NCBI RefSeq assembly: GCF_039555335.1
Contig: NC_092628.1
Location: 101,017,893 to 101,081,892 of the forward strand
Direction of reading: 5' to 3'
Source of the DNA: Amphiura filiformis
Taxonomy: Eukaryota > Echinodermata > Ophiuroidea > Amphilepidida > Amphiuridae
DNA: 64,000 bases
Below the pieces are notes generated by a model, which saw nothing but the letters and a program-made list of their open reading frames with translations, did not search any database and was not told the origin of the DNA. The position numbers and the translations under genes were made by a program. This document shows, one piece after another, positions 24,067 through 35,826 of the stretch (position 1 is its first letter; each line of letters starts with the position of its first letter).

Positions 24067-24693
24067 TTAAGGGATCTGGAATGAGCGTTTTGAGCGTTTC
24101 GACAGTATTGTTGTGGGACATGAGAGCACATTTATCGAATTGCATTCTGAATACGAAGAATGCCTTTCTGATATCAAATAATTTTCATTTTTTGAAATTC
24201 ACGATAATACAAATTTTATGACAAATTATTAAAATTTGATATTTTTCACATTTTTGATATATAACAGTCCTCGAGGTAAATTTTATAAATCTAATGATAT
24301 ATTCTTAAAGTGTATATAGCTGGGAGGAAAATCCGACGACCAATTGAAAATTTTGAAAATATTGAAGATATGGATTTTTTTATAAAATCCATATCTTCAA
24401 TACGAAAGGTCAACATTTTCAATTGATCGTCGGCTTTTCATCCCACCTACATACACTTTAAGTACATATCATCAGATTGATAAAGTTTACTTCGAGTAAA
24501 CCTACTGTTAAATATCAAAAATATCAATTTTAATCATTTGCCATAAAATGTGTATTACATTGCGAATTTCAAAAATCTAAATTATTTGATATCAGAAGGA
24601 CATTCTTCGTATTCAGAATGCAATTCGATATGTCTGATGTGCTCTAATGTCCCACAATAAATACTGTCCAAACGTTCATACCCCACCCCTTAA
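24067..24693. mobile_element. Fold-back MITE, family F1 copy 2 (full length, 627 bp)
   Basis: Begins TTAAGGG and ends with CCCT followed by TAA, and has two inverted arms sharing the same landmarks as copy 1 (GAATTGCATTCTGAATACGA, a CGAAAGGTCAA-type centre). Orientation of the arms is opposite to copy 1, judged from which end carries the GGGTATGAACGTT word. Confidence 0.8.
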
Positions 24694-24749
24694 GGTATGA
24701 TGTTAATAAAGGACATGTCCTTCTTTTTGGATTGGTCCATTGAAAATGT

Positions 24750-24935
24750 CATGGAGTGAAATTCATTCCTTGAGAATTGTCCTCTTTTGGAGTGATTTTC
24801 ACTCGTTTTTCACTCTTTTGGAGTGAAATTCATTCTATTGGAGTGAAAATTCCACTCTTTTTATAGAGTGATTTTCACTCGTTTTGGATTGCATAAATAC
24901 TCACTCGTTTGGTTCACTCGTTTGTTATAAAGTGT
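24750..24935. repeat. GAGTGAAA-type minisatellite, right part
   Basis: Repeated GAGTGAAATTCATTC and GAGTGATTTTCACTCG words in both orientations, with imperfect spacing. Confidence 0.65.
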
Positions 24936-25000
24936 GAATCGGCCCTAACAGACGATGGACCTGTAATTTTCTTGTCTTAGGTACTATGAAGTAAAATATG

Positions 25001-25425
25001 ATTTAAAATAATAAACAAAAAATGTAAAAAGTTAATCTATGACTGAGGATTTTATGTGTACGTCATTAGCATAATATTTTTTTTTATTTTTAAAAATATA
25101 AAGTGATATTTGCCCCATGCATGGTTTTAAAACGTTAAAAAATCGAAATTTGTTAAAATGTTTTCCTAAACGTTAAAATTTGAGTCATATAGAGATCATA
25201 AAAACACGATTTGAAATAATAAACAAAAAATGGAAAAAGTTAATCTATGACTGAGGATTATATGTGTACGTCATTAGCATAATATTGTTTTATTTTTAAT
25301 ATAAAATGATATTTGCTCTATGCATTACTTTTTAAAACGTTAAAAAATCGCAATTTGTTAAAATGTTTTCCTAAACTCCGGGCCTAATCTTTAAATTTTG
25401 AGTTATACAAAATCATAAAACGTTT
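25001..25425. repeat. Tandem duplication, period about 208 bp
   Basis: Two adjacent copies share AGTTAATCTATGACTGAGGA, GTGTACGTCATTAGCATAAT and TTGTTAAAATGTTTTCCTAA, starting near 25005 and 25213. Confidence 0.9.
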
Positions 25426-26870
25426 TTATACATTTTAACATTTTATCAGCAGTATAATTTTGACAAACATTAATTTGACAGGCACCCTGTTCTCATCTGC
25501 TTTAGTCACAGGTAACCCCATTTGAAATTCGCACTCCCTGTGTGGAAGATTAATGCCTTCCGTACTGATATAGGGGTTGTATGGATATCAACTATCTATA
25601 GCCATGTAAAAAGGATAAATTCCGAAAAATTTTAGGTTTGACCAATTTAACATTGTCTTTTGTTACTCTAGCCCTATCAGCATGATCAGAGGATATATAT
25701 GTTTTGTTTCTCGCGTTTTTGCACACCGAGCGACTTTCTTGGATTCCTCATTGGGACTGGCGTCTTGGACTGTAATTCGTGCTCAGTTTGCAACATACCT
25801 TTGATGTATGCCATTATGTTCAATGTTTTTATCTGGCAAATTAAATGAAATGAAATAAATACTTATGAATATGTACAATCCCATGGCATTTATAATATTA
25901 TATAACCAAATCAGCGACGTCGTCACGAACTAATTGTACTTTACTCTGGCATTCCTACAATTGATAATTATTTGTTTCAATATTGACTTAATTTGGCAAT
26001 CCAAACTGACCTAATGCTCTTTTGGGTTATGTAAATGGTCCAAAGACCAGTCGACTTGACATTTGTGAGACGAAAAGGCTAATTCACCCACTGTAACTAT
26101 ATCAGGATAGACAAGAATGATAGAATTATTGTCAGAAATGTCAACATTTATTTGGTATAGGTCTACATATTTTATCTATTTACTTATTGATATCCTATAC
26201 TGTCAAATTATTTTAAGTGTTTGGTTATTTGTTTGTTAGTCGTAATCATGGTAATAAGAATTCTATTTGTGTATTTTTCATAGATAAACTGATAAAAGGT
26301 GTACATTATTTGTCTGCATGTGCGGAGTGTTCATAGCGCAATTGTAACAGACTATAGGACTTATGCATGGGCCAGCGATCTCTCAGGTAGAAGTTGTTTT
26401 CTCTGCAGATGGTTTGTTTTATAGTCTCATCACCGATCTGCGATCTCTACTAGCAAAATGAGAAATGGGAAATAAATAGTCTGTTTGAAAATATATGTCA
26501 GATATAGACTAGCCTATTTGTTTTTAAATATTATTAAAAACATAAACTATTTTAGCCTAGTTCCTAGAGGGGAAACACGAAGTTTTGAAAAGGGGAAAAT
26601 GGGAATATGAAATTTGTAATGAGATAGTCCTATAGGAAATATTACAAGAAGTTTCAATTTTGCGTTATCTTGTCCACGTCTATGAATCATAAAATGAGAA
26701 CCGAATGTCCGATTTCTTTCAAATAAAAGGCAAATTGAAGCTGATATTTCAAAAAAAATAAATATGAGAAAACCCTAAAATGACTTAAATACACCTACTG
26801 CACCATTTTACATTTTAGGTGTTCAGTGAGCCCTTAAATTTAATGGCTCCCCATCAGTGAACAAAATTAA
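25426..26870. other. Unique AT-rich DNA, nothing recognised
   Basis: No supported feature on either strand. Confidence 0.45.
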
Positions 26871-26965
26871 CATTTTCAAAAGGTTGCCAGAAAACGTGTA
26901 AATGTGACATTTTAAAACATATAGTGTTATGTTGTTAAAAACAAAATTGTCAACAAAATTTTCTG
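26871..26965. repeat. Fragment of AAACGTTT repeat family
   Basis: AAAAGGTTGCCAGAAAACGT and following sequence match the start of the element at 27551. Confidence 0.55.
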
Positions 26966-27550
26966 TTGACATTTCTTTTCAAATACGTTTCCTTGCCCAA
27001 AATTCATTATAGTTTGTAGTTTTATAACTTTTTGAAAATTATTTTTAAAAATAAGGTTTTATTGCTGGTTATATTATTTTGTATTTAGTATATTTTACAC
27101 GCAGATTCGAACAAATTCGATGTTATTTGCTCACGGTTATGTCAGGAATATACATGTATATATTCACGATATTTTTTCTGATCTAATAGATCGTAAAAAC
27201 AGGTCAGTATTGCTTGCATCGGGTCGGTATGTGTTTGAACTTGTTGACAGACTCAGCTTCAGTCATTTATTTTCAGGTATGCTGTACAGGTAGTTCAGGT
27301 TCCTTGCGCACGACTAACCATTAGGCATTTTGTTTCATCTTTTGAACTCAACCGTAAACATGCCAAAACACAACAATATTATGATAACGACAAGATATGA
27401 TATATAGGCCCTAGTCACAGATATCCAACAAAAACTCAAAGATTTCATTTTGCTTTTTGCTATAGGCCTATGAGCTACTACAGTATTGTACAGAGAATAT
27501 TCACTCGATTCTTGAGCATGATAAGCCCAATTCTAATCCAGTAATCCCCA

Positions 27551-27890
27551 GCAAACACAAAACATTTTTGGTATCATTCGCAAAAGGTTAGAAAAGGTTG
27601 CCAGAAAACGTTTAAATGTCGTTTTTTATATAAAGGGTATTTAAAGAGTATAAAACGTTTTTGATAGCTAACTGCAAATATTCTAACATAATGTTATTTA
27701 AGTGTTGACAAAATATTTAGCAAAAAAAATTGTTTGCAAAAAATTATTTTACAATCATTTTGAAAAAATTTTAAAAATATTTTTGTAGTGTGCTTTCATA
27801 CAAAACGTTTGAAAACATTTTCATGACCTTTTATATAACCCGACATTTATGTTATCAAAACGTTTTTACTAAAAACCAAAAATCCAAAAT
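27551..27890. mobile_element. Imperfect inverted-repeat element, AAACGTTT family copy 1
   Basis: Starts near CCAGCAAACACAAAACATTT and contains GCCAGAAAACGTTTAAATGT on the left and a diverged complement (CATGACCTTTTATATAACCC, ACATTTATGTTATCAAAACG) on the right. A second copy in the same orientation is at 51848-52145. Non-autonomous repeat of unknown superfamily. Confidence 0.6.
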
Positions 27891-28096
27891 ATAAACACAC
27901 AAGTTTTTGACCCTTTCCAGTAATTGGCAAATATTAAAATTTAGCTTTTTAGTTCCAACTATACTTTCTTCGGTAAAGCAGGATAATGGTTTTTTTTAAT
28001 TCCCAAAATGTAGTACTGTATTTAGTTCTTTTGAGCCTCCTTACAGCAACATTGTTGGTCTAAAGTAAAAAACTATAAAAAATTAGAATGGCAACA

Positions 28097-28395
28097 TTTT
28101 GATGAATCCAACTGTGACGTCAGATTTATGCACAAAAAAAATAATTTAGAAAAAATGCTCAATTTTGAAGAAAATCACAAAAAAAGCATGATTTTGACGC
28201 AAATTATTATTGACCCAAACATAATACTCATAACAACAATAATCAACACTATTTTTCATTATTAATTTTCAAAAAACTAAATAGGAAGATCTAAGAACGC
28301 ATTTTTAATTGATTCTAATTAATAAGACTAAAACTAATTTTAACAAAGTCAGAGTATTTTGACATAAATCTGACGTCACAGTTGGATTTGTCAAA
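28097..28395. mobile_element. MITE-like element with about 32-bp TIRs
   Basis: The left arm contains AATCCAACTGTGACGTCAGA followed by TTTATG; the right arm is its perfect complement over that core. The interior is AT-rich. A short hairpin with related words (CATAAATCTGACG) is at 32742-32788. Confidence 0.75.
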
Positions 28396-28464
28396 TTCAC
28401 CAAAATCTGAAGATTTTTTGTAAACATTATTTCAACAAATATTCAGCCAAAATTAATATATTTA

Positions 28465-28765
28465 GGCCTAACAGTCTTCGAAGTAAACTTTATAAATCTA
28501 TTGATAATTATGTACTTAAAGCGTATAGCTGGAAGAAAAAGGCATAATGAAAAGTTTGATCTTTTGTATTGAAATTATACATTTTCCCCGAGAACACCAT
28601 TTGAGATCTTTTTTTGGGGGGGGGTGTGTATATCTTCAATATGAAAGGTCAAAATTTTCATATGATGGACGGCTTTTCATCTCAGCTATAAGTTTTAAGT
28701 ACATATCATTAGATTTATAAAGTTTACTTTGAGGACAGATGTTATATGTCAAAAATATCATTTTT
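28465..28765. mobile_element. Family F1 fold-back, internal fragment
   Basis: Central part of the F1 element, with AAGTAAACTTTATAAATCTA and its complement on the other side of a TATCTTCAATATGAAAGGTC centre. Both outer ends are missing. Confidence 0.7.
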
Positions 28766-30710
28766 TATTATTTTTATAATATATTTGTGTGATTAGCTTA
28801 AATTTCTATCATTTTCTCATTTTTTTTTTTTTAATGACGTATAAAAACTAATGCACAAATATCAAAAATGTGAGTTATTCAACACAATATCATCATGCAT
28901 ATCACATAATATTACCACCTTTCCGTTGTAATGTTCAGTTTCCGTCAGAACATAATGCAACCCAAAATGAACATTTTAGTGTAATGATATCTACGTCACG
29001 TTTCCCAACTTCATTGATTACATTCATTTAGACGTTTTACTTTTTGTTGATGGTATACTATTATTAGAAACAATCCCCCCTTATTATTTATTCAAACTAT
29101 CCGGTACACCGATGATAACAGAACAAACGGAAGTAATATGCATTATGTATGTAAGAACTGACAAGTGAGTTAACCTGTCATTATGATGCACCAATGCAGG
29201 GATTAGTACGGAAGTGAAACAAAAAATGAATTCTGGTTAAATCTATACATATTTTCAATAAATAAAAATTCCCTTTAAAAGGGAAGGCCAGCCTCAATGC
29301 AGAAGAGGTCTTGTAAATAGTTTGGGGCACCCTGAAGGCATTTTTTAGTATCACGTTTACATCCATGTTACATGACAGTTCACCAAACCATCAATGGTGA
29401 GGACATGCACACTGAAACAGCAAAAAACATTAACTCCTATAACTCCTGTCAACTCTTTAATTCATTACTCCAAATTGTTCTGTATTTTTGTCTTTACTGC
29501 TTTTTACCCATGCTTATTATTAAAATCAAGAAATACACTGCAGTTGTTAGTTAATTCGCTATGTTAACTCAACTTACATGCACATTTTATTTTAAAATAA
29601 TTTTATATTATTTCGCAATGTATAGTTTACTATAAAGTAGATAGTGGCAAGCACATGATAAAGGACTGATCATTCACTACAATCTTCACTTTTAAACTGT
29701 ATTTTTTTGAATGTGTTGATTGTTAGTCCGAAACTCCTGCAAAGCTATGGACATGGCATCTTACCTACTCCATTCTGTAATAGTCTGCATTGTGTGTTTT
29801 CTCAGTCTTCAATCATTTTGTTGAATGTAATTTTATGAATCAAATAAAAAAGATAGAAATTGGCCTCACTTTAGTTATGTGTCATTTTACAGTATTTATA
29901 ATTTATAAAGTAAGACAATAATTTATTTATTTTCTATAAGTGCATGTCAAAATATGGGATATATTGTTCAATATTATAGCTAGCCCCTAAAAACTTTATT
30001 TTCAATCGGATTTTTCCCGTTGAAAAGACAAAACTGATGTTAAAGATAGCAATAATATCATCAATAACATTTTGAGTCAATTTTATCCATAAAACGATAC
30101 AGGATAGGATAGATAATTACTTTGACTTCAATGTGGTCCATATAATGAAGATTTTGATTCTACAACATTATTAGATCTGTTATCAACATATCAATTATGC
30201 ACTCACAGGCAACCAAACATCATGCTATGCTCAGTAGTCCACTGATATGACCTCGTGATCATTCCTCCGCTTTGACCATGTCATTTTTTGATATGCTGAT
30301 TGCTGAACAAGTTTATGTTTATATGTGTAGGCCTAACCTATGATAACTTTTAAGTCATAATTAATTCAAACATAACTTTGGCAATACTCAATCGTTTTCG
30401 TTCGTTGAAACGGCAAAACATACTTTCTTTTCCTTGCAAATCGAATTAGCAGACATCAAAAACATTTCCACCAAGAGAAGTAAAAAAAATAATTCATACC
30501 AATAGAAGAAGGCTATAATCTTAGCTAATCTTTAGTGTACACAAACCCCATCTCAGAATTAGGTACCAGCCCTATGGGCTGGCGAAAAGGGGTGAGGAAA
30601 ATATTGAGCTAAACCAAAAATATTATGCGTTTTTCAGTGGGAATGCTGCAGCAATAAACTTGAATACCTGCGCGCCGCGCCCCTCCTCAATCATGTCAAA
30701 TACGAGGGTC
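28766..30710. other. Unique AT-rich DNA, nothing recognised
   Basis: No gene or repeat supported. Frames at 29181-29366 (minus) and 29372-29554 (plus) are short and without recognisable domains. Confidence 0.45.
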
Positions 30711-30800
30711 ATTCAATAAGTTCTACCTCCGCTCTTGTAACTTCTTGTAGCTTTTTCAAACTTTGCACGATTATACATTGGAACGTTACGTACAAATGTG
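30711..30800. mobile_element. Solitary mariner-like end
   Basis: TACGAGGGTCATTCAATAAG resembles the terminal inverted repeats of mariner-type elements, which commonly begin next to TA with a GAGGGT word. I found no matching opposite end or transposase nearby, so this is a truncated end at best. Confidence 0.4.
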
Positions 30801-31036
30801 GGGCAAATGAATATTGATACATTTTAAAATTTGTGTAGGTATCCTATATTCGTACATTGAACATATGCATGATGTATAGGCCTGAACAAATCTGACATCA
30901 CCACATCGTGGGCCTAACATTACACCTATCAAGTAAAAAATATGTCCCTTATATCATACATTGAAAGAGTGGGTTTCACTCTATTAGGAGTGATTATTAA
31001 ACCAAATTTATTTGGAAACAAATGACAGCTCAAGTC

Positions 31037-31113
31037 TAGCCTGACCAGGATTCGAACCTGGAACCCTGCTTGAAACACGAGCAAGCAGTGCTCTTCCATT
31101 GAGCTACCAAGCC
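31037..31113 (-). tRNA. tRNA-like sequence with enlarged anticodon arm
   Basis: On the minus strand: an acceptor GGCTTGG that pairs with TCAGGCT using three G-U pairs, D arm GCTC-AATGGAA-GAGC preceded by TA, a perfect T arm CCAGG-TTCGAAT-CCTGG and an A discriminator. The anticodon arm is abnormal: CTGCTTG/CAAGCAG forms 7 pairs around a 9-nt loop CTCGTGTTT, making the whole 77 nt. I cannot assign an isotype. Flanks carry CAAATGACAG and its complement CTGTCATTTG. Could be a tRNA pseudogene, a tRNA with an insertion, or the head of a SINE. Confidence 0.5.
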
Positions 31114-31603
31114 TTTGGGTAAAGACTGTCATTTGGAGGACGGCATTCTTTGTTTTTCCTTTTTTTTTTTTTTTGGGGGGGTTAGGATTCAAATTAATGG
31201 TGTACATAACAATTAATCTATAGGCCCCCTCTATAGGCCCCCTATACTCTGTTATATATTTTCATAATATTAAAGTGAACCGAAATATTCAAGTTGACAA
31301 ATACTTTATATATAAATCATGATAATAATAATTGTCCAATACGAATTATAAAATCGGCACGTAAAAACAAAAACAATCATTTCGAAGTTTAAAAAGACCC
31401 AATTTGTTTCAATTTGTTATATGTATTTAGGCCTACATATTTATTTACATATTTATTTAATTAAAACTAATTAAATTTATTTATTTGCATCCTTTACTTA
31501 ACCATGTGTTTATTGTATGTCTTGACTGTACCTGTTTGTCTGCATAAACTGAAACTGAAACTATTTATCTAAATATGTAAGTTAGTTTATCTTTTAAGGC
31601 CAG

Positions 31604-32703
31604 TGTAATGGTAGAGAACATGGACCTTTTCGAGCATCATTATTTCTGAATTGTATGTCAAAAGTATATAAAACTATACATTTTCGGAAAGGAAATGAGT
31701 CAAGGAATCCCATGGTGACGTCACATTTGTTCAAAAATCTCGAGTTTTTGAAAAAAATCACAAAATTCACTTTTTACCCCAATTTTTTGTGACAACTTTA
31801 GAAAAAATCCGTTCGGAGTAAAAAAAATTCAGTTAGCTTTTCATAAAGAAGAGACATGAACTTAGGGAAGGTTTTTTATTTTTTGAAATTCGTCTCTTTT
31901 TTCGAAATATTGAAAAAAACATGTGAAAAAAGCAATTTTGTCACTCTATTAAGCTAAAAATTGCACAGAATGGTGTATATTTTTGTTTAAAACAAATATT
32001 TTGAAAAAAATGAGAAAACCTTCCCTAGGCTTTGATGTACTCTAAACGATAGTGCAAAAAGTTTACCTTTTGCTTGCATATTTTCGATTTATCTTTGTCA
32101 CAAAAATCGTGCAATATTGTCAAAAGTGAACTCTGACAAATCGACGTTTTAGTAAAAAAATGTCAAAATTATGCACAAAACGTCCTTATATTTTAAAACG
32201 GTAAGACTTTCACGCTTGTAAAAGCTGTATCTGGTGCATGATCTAAATATGCATCTTTTTGCACCAATAAATCTACAATGTCTTCTTTCAGTGCGCCAAA
32301 ATTCAAAATAATTAAAAAATCTAAGTGGCATTTTGACTGCAAATTTTTGTTTTGTTTACACCACATTTGCTGGCGTGAACAACAAACCGAATGCGCCTAG
32401 ACTGCGTTGGACATACGCGCAGAGTTGCGCCGCGTCACGCTAAGCGAATCGCGCGCGTAATAAAAATATTTCGCATTCGCGCATTTCTGACTCATTATTT
32501 CCCGCCAATTTACTAAGCTGTCTTGAGCCATGTGACTTTTTAGAGTTGAAAAGAGTGAAACAAATCAAGCAAAAATACGAGTAAATATTAGCAAGTTGTA
32601 TTTTATCAGTTTCAAGTGAAAGAATACATCTTAGTGTTGATAAATATCAAGAAATCTCAAATTCGGGCGTGAACGAATGTGTCTTCCATTACTCTGGCCT
32701 TAA
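31604..32703. mobile_element. TTAA-flanked inverted-repeat element (1.1 kb)
   Basis: Starts TTAAGGCCAGTGTAATGG and ends with the complement CCATTACTCTGGCCTTAA, a TIR of about 18 bp with one mismatch and TTAA at both ends, as expected for piggyBac-type insertion. The right third (32340-32520) is unusually GC- and CpG-rich for this window. No transposase is seen; the 60-codon frame at 32149-32331 is not supported. Confidence 0.65.
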
Positions 32704-33519
32704 GGCTGATGTTAGTCTAATTAATAACAAAAGTATACATACCCATAAATCTGACGAATCACAACAATGACGTCGGATTTATGTACAAAATGCTCAGAGT
32801 TGGAGAAAATTATAAAAACGTATGCTTTTAACACAAAAAAATTAAAATACATAACAAAATATTTCTTCAGTAAATTTCTTATGAAGTAATTTTTCACAAA
32901 CGTGTAGGAATACTCACCAAAATGGTGAAAAACCATGAAAAAGGGCACGAGTTTGACACAAATTTCAGCAATTCGTTGAAATTTAAAAAAATGTGTTCAT
33001 AGGTATTAAAATTAATAAGATCGCGATGAAAAAATATAGAGGCTTACCTTTACCATTATAGACCCCAGCTGGAAAAAGCAGTAATGAGCCCGGGTAATGA
33101 TGTCCCAAATTCTCCGTAAGTCCAGGGTTTAACACCAGCCTTAAACCATGCATGTTAACTGAAAACTAAAACCTTAAAATATGCGTAGGCATATTTATGT
33201 CAAAGCATGCAGAAGTCAGTATTCAAACCCCGGGATTCAATCACTAATAAGGGGGAAGAAGTGTCAACAAGAACGGTCTTTAAAAAAACCAACGCAGTAT
33301 ATATTTAAATTAATATTTTAATATGACTATTAAGCTAAGGCACAAGGGGTAAACTGTAGCTAAAAACTACTAATATCATATTTATATGTCTGTGGACTAA
33401 CTTTTTGAAGAATTGAGAGATTTCAATGAATTACATATCAATTTGTACAGAAATTAATTAAAACTCGCGCTTATAATAAATTATATCAATATAGAAAACA
33501 TATTGGTATACAAATATTT
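32704..33519. other. Non-coding with a small hairpin
   Basis: A CATAAATCTGACG/CGTCGGATTTATG hairpin lies at 32742-32788. Otherwise nothing is recognised. Confidence 0.5.
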
Positions 33520-33625
33520 TGAAGGGGTGTGTCTTTTGGAGCTGACGGCGAACCGGTAAAATGGTGTCTTTTGCAGGAGCTGCGAACAGGTAAAATGGTG
33601 TCTTTTGGAGCTGCGAACAGTCAAA
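33520..33625. repeat. Short minisatellite, about 40-bp unit
   Basis: Three imperfect tandem copies of a unit containing GTGTCTTTTG, GAGCTG and CGAAC/GGTAAAATG. The two overlapping minus-strand frames of 75 codons are translations of it. Confidence 0.8.
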
Positions 33626-34546
33626 ATTAAAGGTCTTTCTTGGCTTTCTTGGCCTGAACCCCCCAGAAATGTGAGGAATGAGCAATTTAGGCGTCTTTTA
33701 GAGCTCAAATGATCAAAGTCAAGGGTCTTTCAGAGCTCAGTGTTTGGTAAAATCCAAGGATCTTTCAAAAATCCGGGGGAGCATAGGGGGCCTACTCGTA
33801 TGGCCATGTATGTTGAGTACATCACCCACCCCCGGGAGGGCTCCCCCTTTCCAAAGAAAATACCAGCATGATGTGTAGGCCCTATAGCTCTACCAAATGT
33901 ATTTTCGAGCTTTGACAATTCGCTAAATTACGTCCCATCAAGGCCCAAACGTGACATGTACGATGTATAGACCTACGTAAGTACAAGGTATTAAAGCACA
34001 GGCAGTACATGTATGTACATTTCACTTGACACTGACAGCTCGATTTGACAGTCAAAAATAGAAACCCCAAACCACATAATTTGAATATAACGGAACCACT
34101 TAATATCAATTACAAACTGTCAACAGGAACACAAGGACTTCCGATTGACCTATTTATCTTTTTCTCACTACTTATTTACAAAGTACACAAATAAACAAAA
34201 TCATTTTGTGTGACAGTTAATCGAACTTTGGGAAACTCCCCTTAGTCACTAGCTTTGTTTACAATCAGAGGCCATATCAACATAACCTTTGCTAAACAAG
34301 ACGTTGCCATCCCAACTATAGCACTTTCAGACGAGGCGGTAAACCGCAGAAGAAAATCGCTTTTTCAGGGTCGCGACCCTATTTATTCGGGGATCCATTC
34401 ACAAAAATGTATGGTGAACTATTCTGGTGGAACTTAACAAAAAATGTGGTATTGTCATCAGAACTCTAAGGTTGGCTAGGGTAGCATAATTGCTTGCCTG
34501 GATATTTGTTGTTGCCATGGTGAACTTAAAGTAATACCAATACATT
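33626..34546. other. Non-coding, probable old repeat debris
   Basis: Around 33650-33870 TTTTAGAGCTC and TTTCAGAGCTC words and a GGGAGG...CTCCCCC end suggest an old dispersed repeat. 34450-34540 contains GTTGCCATGGTGAAC, which resembles an RFX X-box but has no gene context. No gene supported. Confidence 0.4.
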
Positions 34547-35366
34547 TAGGGTACCTGCAGGTAATATGGGACCATTAAGGACGTTTAGCTTATTTGCATA
34601 AAAACTAAAGAAGATATGCCCACAAGAGATTGTTATGATGAGCAACCTGTCCTTTAAGATTAATAAAACAGGCAATGTTACCTTGTTTTTATGTTTGTTT
34701 GGACGCTATGACGTCAAAATGACGTCATCGTCAAGTGTCCCATATTACCTGCATGTGCAGGTAATATGGGACACTGTGTTATCTCTATGGTGAAAATCAA
34801 AAGTTCAGAAAATCACTCTTTTGTTCTAAAAACATTTTTGTTACATGATTTTGAATGTTAAATGCAAATTTCTACAAGAAAATTCAATTTTCTAAATAGT
34901 TTTGCTTTGCGCATTGACAATGCACACAATTTCCTTTGTGTCCCATATTACCTGCACCCATTCAGTTGAAAATCAGAGAAAATAATCATTTATAAAAGGA
35001 AAGTGCCACTTGTCAGTGGAATTTTACCTGCTGATAAGCTTAACCCATCACCTAAAGATCATAAAAAATGACAAATGCCCCTAAGTACCAAAGTTTTTGG
35101 ATACACAATCATAAAATGTGACGTCATTGATATTATATCAGGCCAAAAAAACGACATAATTTTTTGGGCAATTTCACTCTTTTTGGCATTGATTTCCAAG
35201 AGTTTGATACACAGACTCCAAAACTGCATTTCTAGAAGCACAATTGATGTCTCTAAACACTTAACAAATCAACTTAAAGTGTTTACCTTCTCTAAGCTAC
35301 TTTTTGTTAAAATGAAAACATGTGTCCCATATTACCTGCTGTCCCATATTACCTGCACCTACCCTA
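34547..35366. mobile_element. TIR element with internal repeats of its end motif (820 bp)
   Basis: The left end starts TAGGGTA then CCTGCAGGTAATATGGGAC; the right end is its complement with two mismatches over 26 bp. Ends in TA on both sides, consistent with a TA target site. The motif TGTCCCATATTACCTGCA occurs internally near 34735, 34935 and 35320 and in inverted form at 34756, so at least five or six copies lie within 820 bp. The frame at 35075-35515 (146 codons) lies inside it, has no recognisable domain, and I do not call it a gene. Confidence 0.75.
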
Positions 35367-35674
35367 CATGTATTTCTTTACTTTCTTTTCATAAGTATTA
35401 TAATCAGGGCTTACACATGTACAATATTATCAAGATTCCGGCTAGACAGATTACGCTGTATACCAATGGGGTAATTTGGCACTATCTGTCAAATATCTCA
35501 GCGTTTCACAAGTAGATTTTTATATGCCAGTGATTATATGTTAGCGATTTGCGGTTTTCGCCCTGCTGACTACAACTTCAGAAGGTTCAGAAGGATTCTA
35601 TGAACATTTTTAAATACAAGGCAAAAGTGGCTTAGCCAGGGCCCTCTGTGAAGTCTTGCCCCCCCCATATTCAT

Positions 35675-35826
35675 GCAAGATCTGGGTCGATCCTTCATGT
35701 AAATGATTTCGTGTAAGCTAATCCTAACTCTAACCCTAATCCTAACCCTAACCCTAAGCCTAATCTTAATCATAACCCTAACCCTAATTTCGTGTAAAAT
35801 TACATGAAGGAATAACCAAGATCTGC
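35675..35826. repeat. Fold-back with telomere-like core
   Basis: Arms around CAAGATCT, CCTTCATGTAA and TTTCGTGTAA are mirrored on the right (TACATGAAGG, AAGATCTGC). Between them, about 35718-35790 is a degenerate (CCCTAA)n array, the metazoan telomere motif, with about 9-11 units including CCTAAT variants. The Arg/Val/Ile-rich minus-strand frame is its translation. Confidence 0.8.

Noticed and set aside
35075-35515. 146-codon frame
   Set aside because: Lies inside the TIR element, overlaps copies of its repeated motif and contains no recognisable domain.
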